A DNA stretch of 64,000 bases, from assembly GCF_033547075.1 (NCBI RefSeq), contig NZ_CP137891.1, positions 2,232,001-2,296,000 of the forward strand, in the 5' to 3' direction. Source of the DNA: Flavobacterium ardleyense. GTDB lineage: Bacteria > Bacteroidota > Bacteroidia > Flavobacteriales > Flavobacteriaceae. Shown here piece by piece: positions 1 through 9,663 of the stretch (positions within the stretch are counted from its first letter, which is position 1; each line of letters begins with the position of its first letter). A program made the translations under genes and the position numbers. Under the pieces are notes generated by a model. It did no database searches, was not told the DNA's origin, and worked only from the letters and a program-made list of their open reading frames with translations.

Positions 1-135
1 TTCATAGTTAGGAATATTGTAAAATAAAGGAAAATAATTTTACTTGCTAAAATATTAAAAAAGACTTCACTTTTACAATTAGTTACAAAATTCTCTAAAT
101 ATCCCCTCAAATCAATTCTTCCCCACAAAATCAGC

Positions 136-143
136 TATCTTTG
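136..143 (+). promoter_or_regulatory. Bacteroidota-type -7 promoter element
   Basis: TATCTTTG matches the TAnnTTTG -7 consensus of the Bacteroidota housekeeping sigma factor. It ends 13 bases before the helicase start codon. No good TTG -33 box is visible at the usual spacing, so the call rests on the -7 box and its position. Confidence 0.6.
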
Positions 144-156
144 CAAAAAAATTATT

Positions 157-1488
157 ATGTCCAAACTTTTATCCGATTTAGGAATTAATCCTCAACTTCA
201 ACAAGCTTTAACCAATTTAGAAATCAGCGTTGCTACCGATATTCAGGAGCAAGTGATCCCGATTATTCTAAATAAAACCGAAGATATTGTTGCGCTTGCC
301 AAAACTGGAACGGGTAAAACTGCGGCTTTTGGATTGCCACTTTTGCAGCTGGTAAATCTAAAAGCTGAGACTATTCAAACGGTAATTTTGTCGCCAACGC
401 GCGAGTTAAGTCAGCAGATTTATAACAATTTGGTCGGCTTTGCAAAGCATCTTCCAGGAGTGTCAATCGCTTTGCTTACAGGAGGAAGTCCAATCAAATC
501 GCAGATCGAAGAACTGAAATCTACGACTCATATTGTGGTGGCAACTCCAGGTCGTTTCTTAGATTTATTGGAGAAAAATGCTTTGGATATAAAGTCGCTA
601 AAAAATCTAGTTTTAGATGAAGCAGACGAAATGTTTCAAGCGTTAAAAGAAGATTTAATGCCGATTTTGAAAGCGATGCCCAAAAATCGCCGCACGCTTT
701 TGTTTAGTGCGACAATGCCGGGTGAGCTCAAAGAAATCGTTCATAACTATATGTCCAAAAATGTAATTTCTGTTAGTTCAGAAATGGCAACTTTGGGCCA
801 CGAAGGCATTAATCACCAATATATGGTGGTCGATCCGATTGAGAAATTGGATGTGCTTTTACACTTTTTGAGCACTCAAGAAGGCGGAAGAGGAATTATT
901 TTCTGTAAAACCAAAGCGGCGGTCAATAAACTGGCGAAAAATCTGGCGATGCGCAAAATCTCTTCAGGAGCTTTGCACGGCAGTTTAAGTCAGGGAATTC
1001 GGGATCGTATTATGGAGCAATTTCGCGCTGGATATATTGATATTCTGGTTGCTACCGACTTGGTTGCGAGGGGAATCGACGTAAAAGAATTGGCTTATGT
1101 AGTCAATTATCACCTGCCAGACACCTACGAAGCTTATGTGCACCGTTCTGGTCGTACCGGTCGTGCGGGTGCAAAGGGACTTTCGATGACCATTTTGCAG
1201 CCTGAGGAAGTGGGTGAGATTGCTGATTTTGAAAAAGAATTGGGTATCAAATTCATCGCTGCCAACAAAGCTACTCAAGAAGATATCGAGTGGAATAACA
1301 CCTTGGTCTGGGCCAAGAAAGTTTTTAAAACCAAGCCTAATCGCGAGGTTCCAGAAGATATCAAGCATCAGATAAAGACAATTTTTCACCATCTTACCAA
1401 AGAGGAATTGGTGGACAAAGTTCTGGCGAATTATCTAGCAGAGAAGGGTACTTCGACAAGCTCAGCAACCGCAGCTCGACAGGCTTAG
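157..1488 (+). CDS. DEAD-box ATP-dependent RNA helicase
   Basis: The 443-residue protein is a cytoplasmic ATP-dependent RNA helicase that unwinds short RNA duplexes, typically in ribosome assembly or cold adaptation. All core motifs are in order: AKTGTGKT (Walker A, about 48-55), PTREL (80-84), TPGR (130-133), DEAD (154-157), SAT (184-186), ARGID (304-308) and HRSGRTGRAG (329-338). The C-terminal tail is short (about 80 residues) and ends in a low-complexity Ser/Thr/Ala stretch, so no RNA-binding DbpA-type domain is evident. The start is set by a promoter-like TATCTTTG just upstream. It is an ordinary chromosomal gene outside the cassette array. Which of the several flavobacterial DEAD-box paralogues it is cannot be decided here. 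Confidence 0.95.
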   Translation: MSKLLSDLGINPQLQQALTNLEISVATDIQEQVIPIILNKTEDIVALAKTGTGKTAAFGLPLLQLVNLKAETIQTVILSPTRELSQQIYNNLVGFAKHLPGVSIALLTGGSPIKSQIEELKSTTHIVVATPGRFLDLLEKNALDIKSLKNLVLDEADEMFQALKEDLMPILKAMPKNRRTLLFSATMPGELKEIVHNYMSKNVISVSSEMATLGHEGINHQYMVVDPIEKLDVLLHFLSTQEGGRGIIFCKTKAAVNKLAKNLAMRKISSGALHGSLSQGIRDRIMEQFRAGYIDILVATDLVARGIDVKELAYVVNYHLPDTYEAYVHRSGRTGRAGAKGLSMTILQPEEVGEIADFEKELGIKFIAANKATQEDIEWNNTLVWAKKVFKTKPNREVPEDIKHQIKTIFHHLTKEELVDKVLANYLAEKGTSTSSATAARQA

Positions 1489-2443
1489 TAACCGCAGCTC
1501 GGCAAGGTCAATTACCTGTGAGAGAGTAGAGATTGGGTAGATGGAGTTAGTTATTTTTAAGGCTATTTGTGGACTTATTTGTTTTGACAATCTGTCGTGA
1601 ATAGGTCAATCATCATTGTCAATTAGTGACTAAATTGAGCTAAGTATCTGCATCAGAATTACTAAAATTGAAAATCGTCTTTAGCTACATAAGAATTTTA
1701 TTATTTTATATGATAAATTTTTTAAAGCTTTTTTAAATAGGGCAGAAAATAAACTTTTTGGCTGATACTCGTTTTTAATATACTCGTGCTACTCTTAAAA
1801 ACTTTCATCAGGAAGATTTTAAGTAAAATATAGTACCGCTGATAATTTATTTTGTGATTTTTTATGATCTTTAAATGAAATAATCTATTTCAAAAAAAGC
1901 ATTATTTTGGAATACTTCTCTTTTATTAATTTAGAAAATTTATTTCCTTATATAGACATATGATACATCAAAATATGACTCTGAGTACTATTCATCAGAT
2001 TTAAATTCTTTAAATGAAGTACGATTTTTGAATATTTGTTTATTTAATAATTCAATATCAATCGTAGTATTCATATGCAGAAAACTTCTTGATTTCAGAA
2101 ATTTAACCAACAATTTTTACCGTAAATAAAGTAAATATTCACGTTTTCAAAATTTAGAAAACGTGAAATTTCTATTCTAATAATTTGCGGTTTGAGAAGT
2201 AGGAAAGTATGGAATACTTGGCCATCACGATCAGTATTTAAGCTGTAGCTATTGCTAAATTGCAAATTTCTTTTTATTGCTAAAACTCTTATGCTGACTG
2301 TATTTCCCTCTTTATAACTTTTTTATCTTATACAATTTTGTCGCCAACATTTTTATTTTAAATTGAAGTTCGATTTTCAATAACATTTATACCCTTACCA
2401 TTAGGTCAGTTCCTTTTAACGCCTAACCAGTATTATCGCTATT
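1489..2443. other. Gene-free AT-rich stretch
   Basis: No credible reading frame is seen in these 955 bases. Directly after the helicase stop a short direct repeat containing AACCGCAGCTCG occurs twice. Near 2155-2230 there is a diverged fragment resembling the non-coding cassettes of the array. The rest looks like decayed intergenic DNA. Confidence 0.6.
2155..2230. repeat. Diverged remnant of the N1 non-coding cassette end
   Basis: The stretch keeps the order AAAACGTGAAATTTCTATT, TTTGCGGTTTGAGAAGTAGG, AAAGTA, then ACTTGGCCAT. It parallels the right end of the N1 cassettes (for example 37650-37717), where the same blocks read GGAAACGGGAATTTTC, TTTTTTGCGTGTGAAAAGTA, GGAAAGTAGG and GACTTGGCCATAAC. 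The core AAC is degenerate (CATCAC). It suggests an old cassette insertion 3.6 kb outside the present array. Confidence 0.5.
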
Positions 2444-4366
2444 TTAAATTGCATTGGCGGCATCGTAGCCCGCTTTGATAGCGTTCGAAATATTGGAAAC
2501 CTTTGAACAGTCGCCTACTTCTACGACAGAAATGCCGAGGTCACTTAAAGCTGCCGTGTCAAATTTCACGGGATGCGATCCACTCGCCATCACAACATGG
2601 TCGCACGCAACTTTCACAACATTACCTTTAGAATCTTCGCAAATTAATTCACCCACAGTAATGTTAGTGACTTTGTGTTCTGTAAATTGCGCCACTCCAT
2701 GCTTATTAAATAGTTCAAGCATTGTAGGTAAAACAGTGGAGCCGATCTCGCTAGCAATTTTTTCGCGCATTTCCACTATAGAGACTTTACAGCCTTGCTC
2801 CGCAAGATATTCAGCTGTTTCACAACCTACCATACCACCTCCTATAATTGCCACACGTCCAGATACGTTTTGCTCACCTGCGAGCACCTTCCAAGCATCA
2901 TATACATTAGGACCATTCACACCAGCGATTGGAGGAATAAAATTAGTTGCGCCAACTGCTACAATCACAGCTTCTGGTTTCAATGCCAGAATACTCTCCG
3001 TGGTGGCATTTTCGCCCATCCGTACTATGACGCCATTGGAGTGTATAGCGTACTCGAGGTCTTCCACAGTACGAAGTATTTCACTCTTCCGTGGAGGTTT
3101 GTCTGCGATGTTCAATTGCCCACCCAATTTGGTGTCTTTTTCAATTAGCGTTACATGATGTCCTTTAATTGCAGCAACCCGTGCGGCTTCAAGCCCAGCA
3201 GGACCGCCTCCGATGACCACCACTTTTTTCTTTAGATTGGTCTGAGTGATGATACGCGTTTCTTCAAAGCCGTTTTCCGCATTTACGACACAGGCGATAA
3301 ACCCACCTTTCATTACCGCATCTACGCAGCCCTCGTTGCAACAGATACATCGAATAATACTTTGTGCCTTTCCAGCGGCAGCCTTATTTATCCAATCAGG
3401 ATCTGCCAAGAGTGCACGCCCAATTCCCACCATATCAACCTTGCCAGCTTCAAGTAATTCTTCTGCCATCTCAGGATCGATGATTCGCCCGGAAGTGCTG
3501 ACAGGAATTGTTACCGCTTGCTTAACTGTACTTGCGATATCTGCAAAGAAACAATAGGGTTGTACACCCATCGGAGGAATTGTATCTGCCAAATTTCCTG
3601 TATGGTTCGCCTGAGCAACATGCAGCATGTGTACACCAGCTTCTTCAAGCAACTTTGCAAACTGCGCAGCATCAGCCTGATCTATGCCGCCTCTTCCTAG
3701 TGTTGGCGTAACTACAGGCAATTTATATTCGATTATCATATCAGGCACAGCCTCTCTTAGCGCTTTTACCAACATTAGTGCAAAACGGATTCTGTTTTCT
3801 AGACTTCCTCCAAACTTGTCAGTTCGATAATTCATTTTCGTGCTGCATAGTGATCCCACAAGTCTGTCCCCATGTACCTGGATGGCATCAATCCCCGCTT
3901 TTTGAGCGCGTATAGCACAGTTGCACATCTTTTTAAGGATTTCCATCAACGCTTCTTCTGTCACTTCGTTAACAAAATTTTCCATGTCGTGGTGTAATCG
4001 AGCACGTACTTTGTCCTGTTGACCATTGGCAAACATTAGGTTGAGAGCATCTACATCATATTCTGGATGAAAAATTTGTACACCGATTTTTGCACCATAT
4101 GCATGTACATTGTCTGCGAGCAATTTAAAACTTTCAATTTGGCTATCTTCATAAAGCTTTGGCGTTGGAGCAAAACTTCGGATAGGTGCTACATCACCAA
4201 GAACGATATAACCCACACCGCCCTTAGCAAGTCGGGTATAAAAAGCACGACTTTGTGCACTTATACTTCCGTCCTTAGCTTCGTAGCCCGTGGTGAGCGG
4301 AGGAAGCAATAGCCGATTCTTAAATGTAACTCCACCAATGGTAATAGGTTCTAATATTTTCATCAT
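2444..4366 (-). CDS. 2-enoate reductase / 2,4-dienoyl-CoA reductase-type FMN-FeS-FAD oxidoreductase
   Basis: The 640-residue protein has the two-part layout of the Old Yellow Enzyme-related 2-enoate and dienoyl-CoA reductases, which reduce C=C bonds of unsaturated acids using NAD(P)H. An FMN TIM barrel fills about residues 1-335 and carries the family signature HGDRLVGSLCSTKMNYRTDK followed by FGGSLENR. Next comes a 4Fe-4S cysteine cluster (CICCNEGC, with a fourth Cys in GGFIACVVN, about 342-365). An FAD/NAD domain follows, with Rossmann motifs VVVIGGGPAGLEAARV (about 385) and VAIIGGGMVGCETAEYL (about 508). Length and domain order are normal. It is the last gene of a leftward group with the DUF2807 lipoprotein and the regulator. 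The substrate cannot be told from sequence. Confidence 0.9.
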   Translation of the reverse strand: MMKILEPITIGGVTFKNRLLLPPLTTGYEAKDGSISAQSRAFYTRLAKGGVGYIVLGDVAPIRSFAPTPKLYEDSQIESFKLLADNVHAYGAKIGVQIFHPEYDVDALNLMFANGQQDKVRARLHHDMENFVNEVTEEALMEILKKMCNCAIRAQKAGIDAIQVHGDRLVGSLCSTKMNYRTDKFGGSLENRIRFALMLVKALREAVPDMIIEYKLPVVTPTLGRGGIDQADAAQFAKLLEEAGVHMLHVAQANHTGNLADTIPPMGVQPYCFFADIASTVKQAVTIPVSTSGRIIDPEMAEELLEAGKVDMVGIGRALLADPDWINKAAAGKAQSIIRCICCNEGCVDAVMKGGFIACVVNAENGFEETRIITQTNLKKKVVVIGGGPAGLEAARVAAIKGHHVTLIEKDTKLGGQLNIADKPPRKSEILRTVEDLEYAIHSNGVIVRMGENATTESILALKPEAVIVAVGATNFIPPIAGVNGPNVYDAWKVLAGEQNVSGRVAIIGGGMVGCETAEYLAEQGCKVSIVEMREKIASEIGSTVLPTMLELFNKHGVAQFTEHKVTNITVGELICEDSKGNVVKVACDHVVMASGSHPVKFDTAALSDLGISVVEVGDCSKVSNISNAIKAGYDAANAI

Positions 4367-4435
4367 GATTTGAATTAATTATAAAAGTCAAGTAATTCGC
4401 TGACCTTTATCTAATTATTTTAATTTCTAAATTGA

Positions 4436-5149
4436 CTATTTAATTCTATTGACTTTCCCTAATTTAGATATATCAGTTTTTACGTCTGCCGGGTTGCCAT
4501 AGTAATTTATATTACCTATCCCTTTCATTGAAATATCGATGCTTTCTTCAGCATAAACAGATAAATTCTCTACCCCTTCGCTAACTACTTGTACCTTTTT
4601 CGACTTAAATTCTGAAGCATCAATCTCTCCTAATCCTATCGAATTAATTGAGGTCATATCTGAAGTTCCTTTTATTTTTATAGAGCCAATTGATTTAGAG
4701 ATTAAGTTGAATTTCTCCACTTGGATATCGTCTATAATAATTTCTCCAACTCCTTTGTTATCAATGCTCAATTCATCACCAATAAATTTATTCTTAAAGT
4801 GTAGGATGCCTATACTTTCAAAATTTACTTTCGCTAAATGAGGTGAACCAACTTTTACAACAAGTTTCTTTTTTCCGCTAAACTTTTGCTTATTTCTCAG
4901 TTTTAAATCAAGGGTTCCGTGATCATTTGATACTTTTAGAGCTTCAATTAAAGAAGAATTACCCGAAACATTTAAATAAGCACTATCGGATTGTTCATAA
5001 AATACTTCACCGATTAGTTCTAAATTCAAACTTGTAAATTCGGAAATATCGTAAGTCTTTAAAGTGTTGGAATCGGACTTTACATCTTTGCAGGATACCA
5101 GAGGTGCTAGTGCAAAAACCGCGGTAAATATAATAATTGCTTTTTTCAT
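4436..5149 (-). CDS. GIN-domain (DUF2807) lipoprotein
   Basis: This 237-residue protein has a lipoprotein signal (MKKAIIIFTAVFALAPLVSC), so it should be anchored in the envelope. The mature part is the repetitive beta pattern of the putative auto-transporter adhesin head GIN domain: short strands such as FTSLNLELIGEVFYEQ, LDLKLRN and VNFESIGILHFKN, and repeated I-x-S-x-G-x-G turns. GIN proteins are common in Bacteroidota and their function is unproven. It lies 113 bases downstream of the GbsR-like regulator and 69 bases upstream of the flavoenzyme on the same strand, so joint transcription and control by the regulator are plausible. Confidence 0.85.
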   Translation of the reverse strand: MKKAIIIFTAVFALAPLVSCKDVKSDSNTLKTYDISEFTSLNLELIGEVFYEQSDSAYLNVSGNSSLIEALKVSNDHGTLDLKLRNKQKFSGKKKLVVKVGSPHLAKVNFESIGILHFKNKFIGDELSIDNKGVGEIIIDDIQVEKFNLISKSIGSIKIKGTSDMTSINSIGLGEIDASEFKSKKVQVVSEGVENLSVYAEESIDISMKGIGNINYYGNPADVKTDISKLGKVNRIK

Positions 5150-5262
5150 GATTTCTAGTTATAGTTTTATTAATATAATTTTTTTCTACCTAGATTATTT
5201 TATCTAGAGCATATATTAGTATTATTTAGTTTCGAACTTTTAGAACCAACCGAATAAAAAAA

Positions 5263-5712
5263 TTAAGATTTATTCCATTTATCTATTGTTTTCCTAATTT
5301 CATTTGACAAATGGGTTTGAAATTCATGTAGTTGTCTTAAGTCATCATTGAACTCTTTGCTGTTTGACTGCACTCTAAATTCTAATACATCTTCAAGAAG
5401 CAGATTGAAGGAGCTCATGCTTCTTTCAAATCCTTTTTTCCAACCATCAACATCTATCATAAAATAGCGTTTCCTATCACCACTAAAAGTTCGGTAAGTG
5501 AGCGTACCTTCTTTCAAATACATATTCACAGCATTACTAATCGAGCTTTTACCAGCACTTAAAAACTCTACAATGTCATCAAAGCTACGATAGGGTGGGT
5601 CTGATAATAGCAAATAAGCGAATACTCTCCCCTCGATAGGTGTTCTACCATATTTTTCTATGGATACACCTAACTTTTCTACTTTATCTTTTAATATTGC
5701 CTGATCACTCAT
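5263..5712 (-). CDS. GbsR/MarR-like winged-helix transcriptional regulator
   Basis: The 149-residue cytoplasmic protein has a central winged helix: helices around GRVFAYLLLSDPPYRSFDDIVEFL and GKSSISNAVNMYL (recognition helix), then the wing TLTYRTFSGDRKRYF (residues about 28-85). A C-terminal helical part follows, likely for dimerisation. This is the GbsR branch of MarR-like regulators. It is first in a leftward gene group with the DUF2807 lipoprotein and probably regulates it. The ligand is unknown. The truncated IS end begins 124 bases upstream, so this gene marks the left border of the array. Confidence 0.8.
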   Translation of the reverse strand: MSDQAILKDKVEKLGVSIEKYGRTPIEGRVFAYLLLSDPPYRSFDDIVEFLSAGKSSISNAVNMYLKEGTLTYRTFSGDRKRYFMIDVDGWKKGFERSMSSFNLLLEDVLEFRVQSNSKEFNDDLRQLHEFQTHLSNEIRKTIDKWNKS

Positions 5713-5835
5713 AATACAAATATAGCACTTTATTTTAGTTCTATAGACACAGAACTAAAAAGTCATTTCAAGGATATAGATTTTAGGTGGTGCAATGCGA
5801 AGACTCTGTAACTTTTGTAAAACTACTTAAAAATT

Positions 5836-6162
5836 CGCCTATGGTATCTTGGCAGTCGCCAAAAAACGGCAACTCAACAAAGTCAATTTGGTACAGGTAA
5901 GGGCAGGTAATGCAAAAAAGTGATGGAAAACACTCAAAAACTCTCGATTATTTTACTCCATAAAAAAAGAGGACTTTAAATCCTCTCGATCCCGATCGCT
6001 ATCGGGACTCATAACTCTTTTACGACAACTCCATAGGGATGGAATCTCAACCGGTTCTCTCGATAATAATCGGGACAAGCTGTTCAATAAAGGCTTCATT
6101 GCTTCGCCAGGTCGGATACGGCCTCGGGTGTTGGCTTTTCAAGCCAAACGAAGCCTTTGCTG
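5836..6162 (+). mobile_element. Truncated right end of the IS91-like element
   Basis: The region matches the last part of the IS in the array: the 3' end of the transposase frame (TATCTTGGCAGTCGCCAAAA), the GAGGACTTTAAATCCTC hairpin, the CCATAGGGATGGAATCTCAA block and the 58-bp palindromic end. Everything upstream is missing. A CCCGATCGCTATCGGG palindrome and another short palindrome-like insertion interrupt it. It is the oldest-looking copy and closes the array on the left. Confidence 0.85.
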
Positions 6163-6168
6163 TTAGTG
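6082..6168 (+). repeat. attC-like end of IS remnant, interrupted (family IS58)
   Basis: R boxes are GTTCAAT and GTTAGTG. The arms AAAGGCTTCATTG and AACGAAGCCTTTG match those of the intact IS ends. About 29 bases (CTTCGCCAGGTCGGATACGG onwards) are inserted in the left arm, so it is 87 bp instead of 58. Confidence 0.75.
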
Positions 6169-6966
6169 GTTGTCGCTTATTTCAATCTTAGGGTTTAGAA
6201 TGTGTCTTCGGTCTGGATTGTTTCCCGTTTCTTTAAATAATATATCGGTAACGTTTTCCAATAGTAGTGCTTCTTTTAATCTTGGAGAAATATATGTTCT
6301 GCTAGAAAATATTGGTAAAGAGAATAAATCCAAATCTTTGTCAAAATTATCTTTTAAAACAATTTTTTCTGCTCGCCAACTTACTCCAAATAAATCTTTT
6401 TCTTGAATAGTTTGATTGATAAATAATTTGTCATTTGGGTGGTTTTTATAAAGATTATTTATTTCTGCCGAGATTAAATGATTAAATTTTTTAACGGCGT
6501 ATAAATTTGAAATAGATTTGATTTTTAAATCAATAACTTTTTCATTTTTCGTATATGTTATTTCACTTTTGGAAAAATCGATGAAATCGTGATAATCTGA
6601 AATGTCTTTGCAATCGAAATTGAACCAATGATAATTATATCTAACAAGCTTTTTGGAAAACAGAGTTTTTTCCTTTCGATAGACTTCTGCTTGAATAAAC
6701 TCGTGACTTGGTAGTTTATGTTTTTGAAGTATAGTTTTGACTCTGTCATTAACAATAAAATCTTGTAAAGAATGAACGAAATCATTTATTGAGTTAAACT
6801 CTTTTTCATCGTACAGTTTAATCCAAACTGGTGGCTTCTCAGAAGGAAATTTTTTATGTTCAGTTATGTAATCTCTATAACTATGAATATTATAAGAAAG
6901 ATCATAACATTCATCCATAATTTCTCCGGAAGATGAATCATTTACAATTAGGATTTCATATTTCAT
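6163..6966 (-). CDS. Cassette protein, possibly immunity-like
   Basis: The 267-residue soluble protein has no signal peptide. Its C-terminal part contains FSLPIFSSRTYISPRLKEALLLENVTDILF, reminiscent of the tail of polymorphic-toxin immunity families such as Imm11/Imm43 (S-x-RLKEAL-x(4)-TG-x-x-F); this is recall, not a search. The start ATG at 6966 (MKYEIL) is preferred because the frame further upstream reads into the attC core at 6997. The stop codon TAA is formed by the R box itself (CACTAAC). It is the last cassette of the array. Flanks GTTAGTGGTTGTCGC and GCGATAACCACTAAC are complementary except one base. Confidence 0.75.
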   Translation of the reverse strand: MKYEILIVNDSSSGEIMDECYDLSYNIHSYRDYITEHKKFPSEKPPVWIKLYDEKEFNSINDFVHSLQDFIVNDRVKTILQKHKLPSHEFIQAEVYRKEKTLFSKKLVRYNYHWFNFDCKDISDYHDFIDFSKSEITYTKNEKVIDLKIKSISNLYAVKKFNHLISAEINNLYKNHPNDKLFINQTIQEKDLFGVSWRAEKIVLKDNFDKDLDLFSLPIFSSRTYISPRLKEALLLENVTDILFKETGNNPDRRHILNPKIEISDNH

Positions 6967-6996
6967 AAGATGTTTCGTTTTCTGCGTTGCGATAAC

Positions 6997-7132
6997 CACT
7001 AACGGTCTCATGCTTTGCCAGGTTTGGGACTGAATTAAGATTAATTATGCGATTAAACACGAATTTTCCAAGCACAAGACCCACTTTAAATTTAAGCCTA
7101 GAACCCAAATCTCGCAAAACATCGTGTTAGGC
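6997..7132 (-). repeat. attC-like site, family III
   Basis: Boundaries are CACTAAC and GTTAGGC. The arms CTTTGCCAGGTTTGGGACT and AACCCAAATCTCGCAAAAC form an imperfect stem around an AT-rich centre. By the duplicated-cassette test this site belongs to the gene on its right (7139-7927). It recurs almost unchanged at 20331-20466. Confidence 0.8.
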
Positions 7133-7138
7133 GAAGAT

Positions 7139-7927
7139 TTATTCTTCAGCAAAACCGTAATTTTCTGTAGTTTTTAATATCCATTTAATTTTAGAATATT
7201 TTTTCCGAAGAGTTTTTTCTAAACATTCGTTTTTATCTTTACGATAATTGGTTAAGTCAACAAAAATTGTTTTTGAATATGGAAGTTTGCCAATTTCATT
7301 TTCGATATTATCACAATGACTGTCTAAAAATTTCACATATAAAGGTTTTGTCGATTTTACTATATAAATTTCATCATTAAAATATCTTTGAGAATTTTCT
7401 ATTGCATCTTCAAGTTTGGTTTCATCTTTAAATATTTTCGCAATTATTTCATAAGTTTTAATAATTAGTTTTCCTTCTTCTGACTTTTCATTTGGAGAAT
7501 AAAATACCTTTTTTGACTTTATCTTCTGTGAATTTTCAGTTTCTAAATATATGTTTATTCCATCTTCTGGAGGGAATTCAGAAGTTCTTAGTTTAGATAA
7601 TCGCACCAAAATACTTTCAAGTTCTTGGAATTTAGAATATTCAGGTTTAACTTCAAATTTGATTTCTTTGGGTAAAAATTTTCTAATACTTTCTAAATCA
7701 GTTGAGTCAATAAATTTCCAAGTGTTTTTCGAAATGGAATCTGCTAATGAATATTCGTATGGAATTGAAGCAATAATTTTTTTTGATTTATTGTCCAACT
7801 CTATTTTAAAACTATTGTAAAAAGAAGGAGAAGAAATAAATATAATCTTTTCTGTTTCAAATTTTTTTTTATCCGCACAACTAATAATTATAAATAACAA
7901 TAAAATAATAAATGCTAATTTTTTCAT
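7139..7927 (-). CDS. Cassette lipoprotein of unknown function
   Basis: The 262-residue protein starts with a lipoprotein signal (MKKLAFIILLLFIIISCADKK) and should be membrane-anchored in the envelope. The body is Lys/Glu/Ser-rich with no recognised domain. A second copy of this cassette, with the same attC on its left, lies at 20473-21261 and is broken by a stop codon. This copy is intact. The start follows the complementary cassette end GCCTAAC by 36 bases, with a purine-rich leader and no strong Shine-Dalgarno, as is usual in this phylum. Confidence 0.8.
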   Translation of the reverse strand: MKKLAFIILLLFIIISCADKKKFETEKIIFISSPSFYNSFKIELDNKSKKIIASIPYEYSLADSISKNTWKFIDSTDLESIRKFLPKEIKFEVKPEYSKFQELESILVRLSKLRTSEFPPEDGINIYLETENSQKIKSKKVFYSPNEKSEEGKLIIKTYEIIAKIFKDETKLEDAIENSQRYFNDEIYIVKSTKPLYVKFLDSHCDNIENEIGKLPYSKTIFVDLTNYRKDKNECLEKTLRKKYSKIKWILKTTENYGFAEE

Positions 7928-7962
7928 TAAGTTTCTGATTTTATGCGGTTTCCAAAATTTTC

Positions 7963-8093
7963 GCCTAACATTTTACGGCTTTGCGAGGTTGCGAACTTCG
8001 TGACCGAGATTTTTCGGCTAAAATAAAATTTCTTGCGAGAGATAAACGTGAATTTACCACATAATTCGCCATTTATGCAAACCGCTGTTGAAC
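7963..8093 (-). repeat. attC-like site, family I variant
   Basis: Boundaries are GCCTAAC and GTTGAAC; the right box is now the left end of IS copy 1. Family I arms are GGCTTTGCGAGGTTGCGAA and TTCGCCATTTATGCAAACC. The left arm here is of the TTTGCGAGGTTGCG subtype and the right arm of the GCCATTTATGC subtype, so the two arms look mosaic. Confidence 0.75.
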
Positions 8094-8265
8094 TAAACCT
8101 ACGGTAGTGTATTGCGGAAAATTGCAGTCCTTTGTAAAACTAATTAAAATTTATTTATAATGATAAAAAAAAGAAGATGAGTTAGTTGGGTCACCAACAA
8201 TCATCAATCGAGCAGTTGCAGAAGTACCTGGATTTGGGGAATTACTTCACCGATACAAACGGTCT

Positions 8266-9177
8266 ATGTCAATTTTAGGCAGGAGCGAAAGCACGTATCG
8301 AAATTATGCCCAGCACGTTGCCGCTATGGCATTGCATTTCGGAAAAATCCCCACCGAACTTGATGTAGAGCAAGTACAAGAATACTTATACATCTTGCAA
8401 AAGCGTTCCAAAACGCCTTCCTTAACCTACTTCAAGCACACCGTTTACGGACTTCGATTTATGCTAAAATCGGAAGGTTTGCCTTATGAGTTTTTGCATT
8501 TACCATCGATTAAACACGACAAAAAACTTCCAACTGTTCTGAGCAAAGAGGAAGTGTGGCGGTTGCTTAAAAGCTGTCATCTGCTCAAACACAAAGTCCT
8601 TATTGGATTGCTGTATGGTTGTGGACTGCGTTGTATGGAAGTTCGAAGTCTGCGCTTGCAAGATCTTGATTTTGATCGAATGCAACTCAAAGTCGTTCAA
8701 GGCAAAGGCAAAAAAGATCGATATGTTCCCTTATCCATCCATTTAATTCGAGGTTTAAAATCCTATATCCAAGCCGAAAAACCAAAGATATATTTGTTCA
8801 ACGGACAACCGGCAGGCCGTGCCGGTGGTGATTTTGACTCTCGATATTCGCAGCGCGGTGTGCAACCTGCCCCGTTACAAATTAAATATGAGTAAAAAAT
8901 TGAATTCAAAAATTTATAACGGGGTGCGGCGGTCAAGCAAGCTTGCAAAGTTGCTGGAATTACCAAGGATGTTTGTGTGCACACACTGCGCCACACTTTT
9001 GCCACGCATTTGCTAGAAGATGGACTCGATATTATCAGTTTAAAGAATCTTTTGGGACACGAGAATATTGAGACGACGATGGAATATTTGCACATTGCAC
9101 AACTCGATACTCAGAAAGCCTTTAGTCCTCTCGATACTTTATTTGCAAAATACAGTTCCAATGGAAGTGCAGATTGA
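8266..9177 (+). pseudogene. IS tyrosine recombinase, interrupted (copy 1)
   Basis: The frame is intact up to residue 200 (SQRGVQ). There a palindromic insertion at about 8866-8929 replaces four bases and brings in stop codons. The C-terminal catalytic part (VHTLRHTFATHLL, LGHENIETTMEYLH) resumes afterwards to 9177, so the His-x-x-Arg and Tyr nucleophile are split from the first catalytic Arg. Confidence 0.9.
8869..8924. mobile_element. Small palindromic insertion (CCCCGTTA type)
   Basis: The element is bounded by CCCCGTTACAAATT and AATTTATAACGGGG. The same insertion point is used in IS copies 2 and 7. No coding capacity. It is probably a non-autonomous relative of the GIY-YIG element nearby. 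Confidence 0.75.
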
Positions 9178-9381
9178 TCGCAGCCGATGTGAAGTTGCCG
9201 ATGTGCTCGAAAAATTAGGTACTGGTATTGAAAATTTAGGATTAAATACTTGGCAGTTGCGAACGCTATCAGCGCTGAAAATGTGCAGAACCGCCGCTTT
9301 GGGCGGACATATCGATGCGTGTGAAGATTGTGGAACAGTCAAAATAAGTTACAACTCCTGCCGCAACCGACATCGCCTTCA

Positions 9382-9429
9382 CCCCGTTACAAATTAATAA
9401 ACAAGAATAACAAAAAATTTGTAACGGGG
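9382..9429. mobile_element. Small palindromic insertion, 48 bp
   Basis: Inverted ends CCCCGTTACAAATTAAT and AAATTTGTAACGGGG enclose about 16 bases. It lies in the zinc-ribbon codons of the transposase. Identical in position and nearly in sequence to 12395-12442 and 40978-41025. Confidence 0.75.
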
Positions 9430-9663
9430 CAGGGTGTCAAGGCAAAAATCGAGACGATTGGATACAAGCTCGGATGAGTGAACTTTTGCCTGTACCGTAT
9501 TTTCACGTGGTGTTTACATTGCCTGACAGTATTAATTCCTTGGCGATACAGCAACCGAAATTAGTTTATGATATTCTTTTTGAATCGGCTTGGGCAACTT
9601 TAAAAACCTTTGGCAAAAAGAATGCGTTGCAGACTGGTATGATTGCAGTTTTGCACACGCTTG

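Noticed and set aside
985..1392. 135-codon antisense frame in the helicase gene
   Set aside because: Shadow of a well-supported gene; no signals of its own.
1489..2443. tRNA, rRNA or other RNA gene in the gene-free stretch
   Set aside because: No cloverleaf, CCA end or conserved RNA motif seen; nothing comparable elsewhere in the window either.
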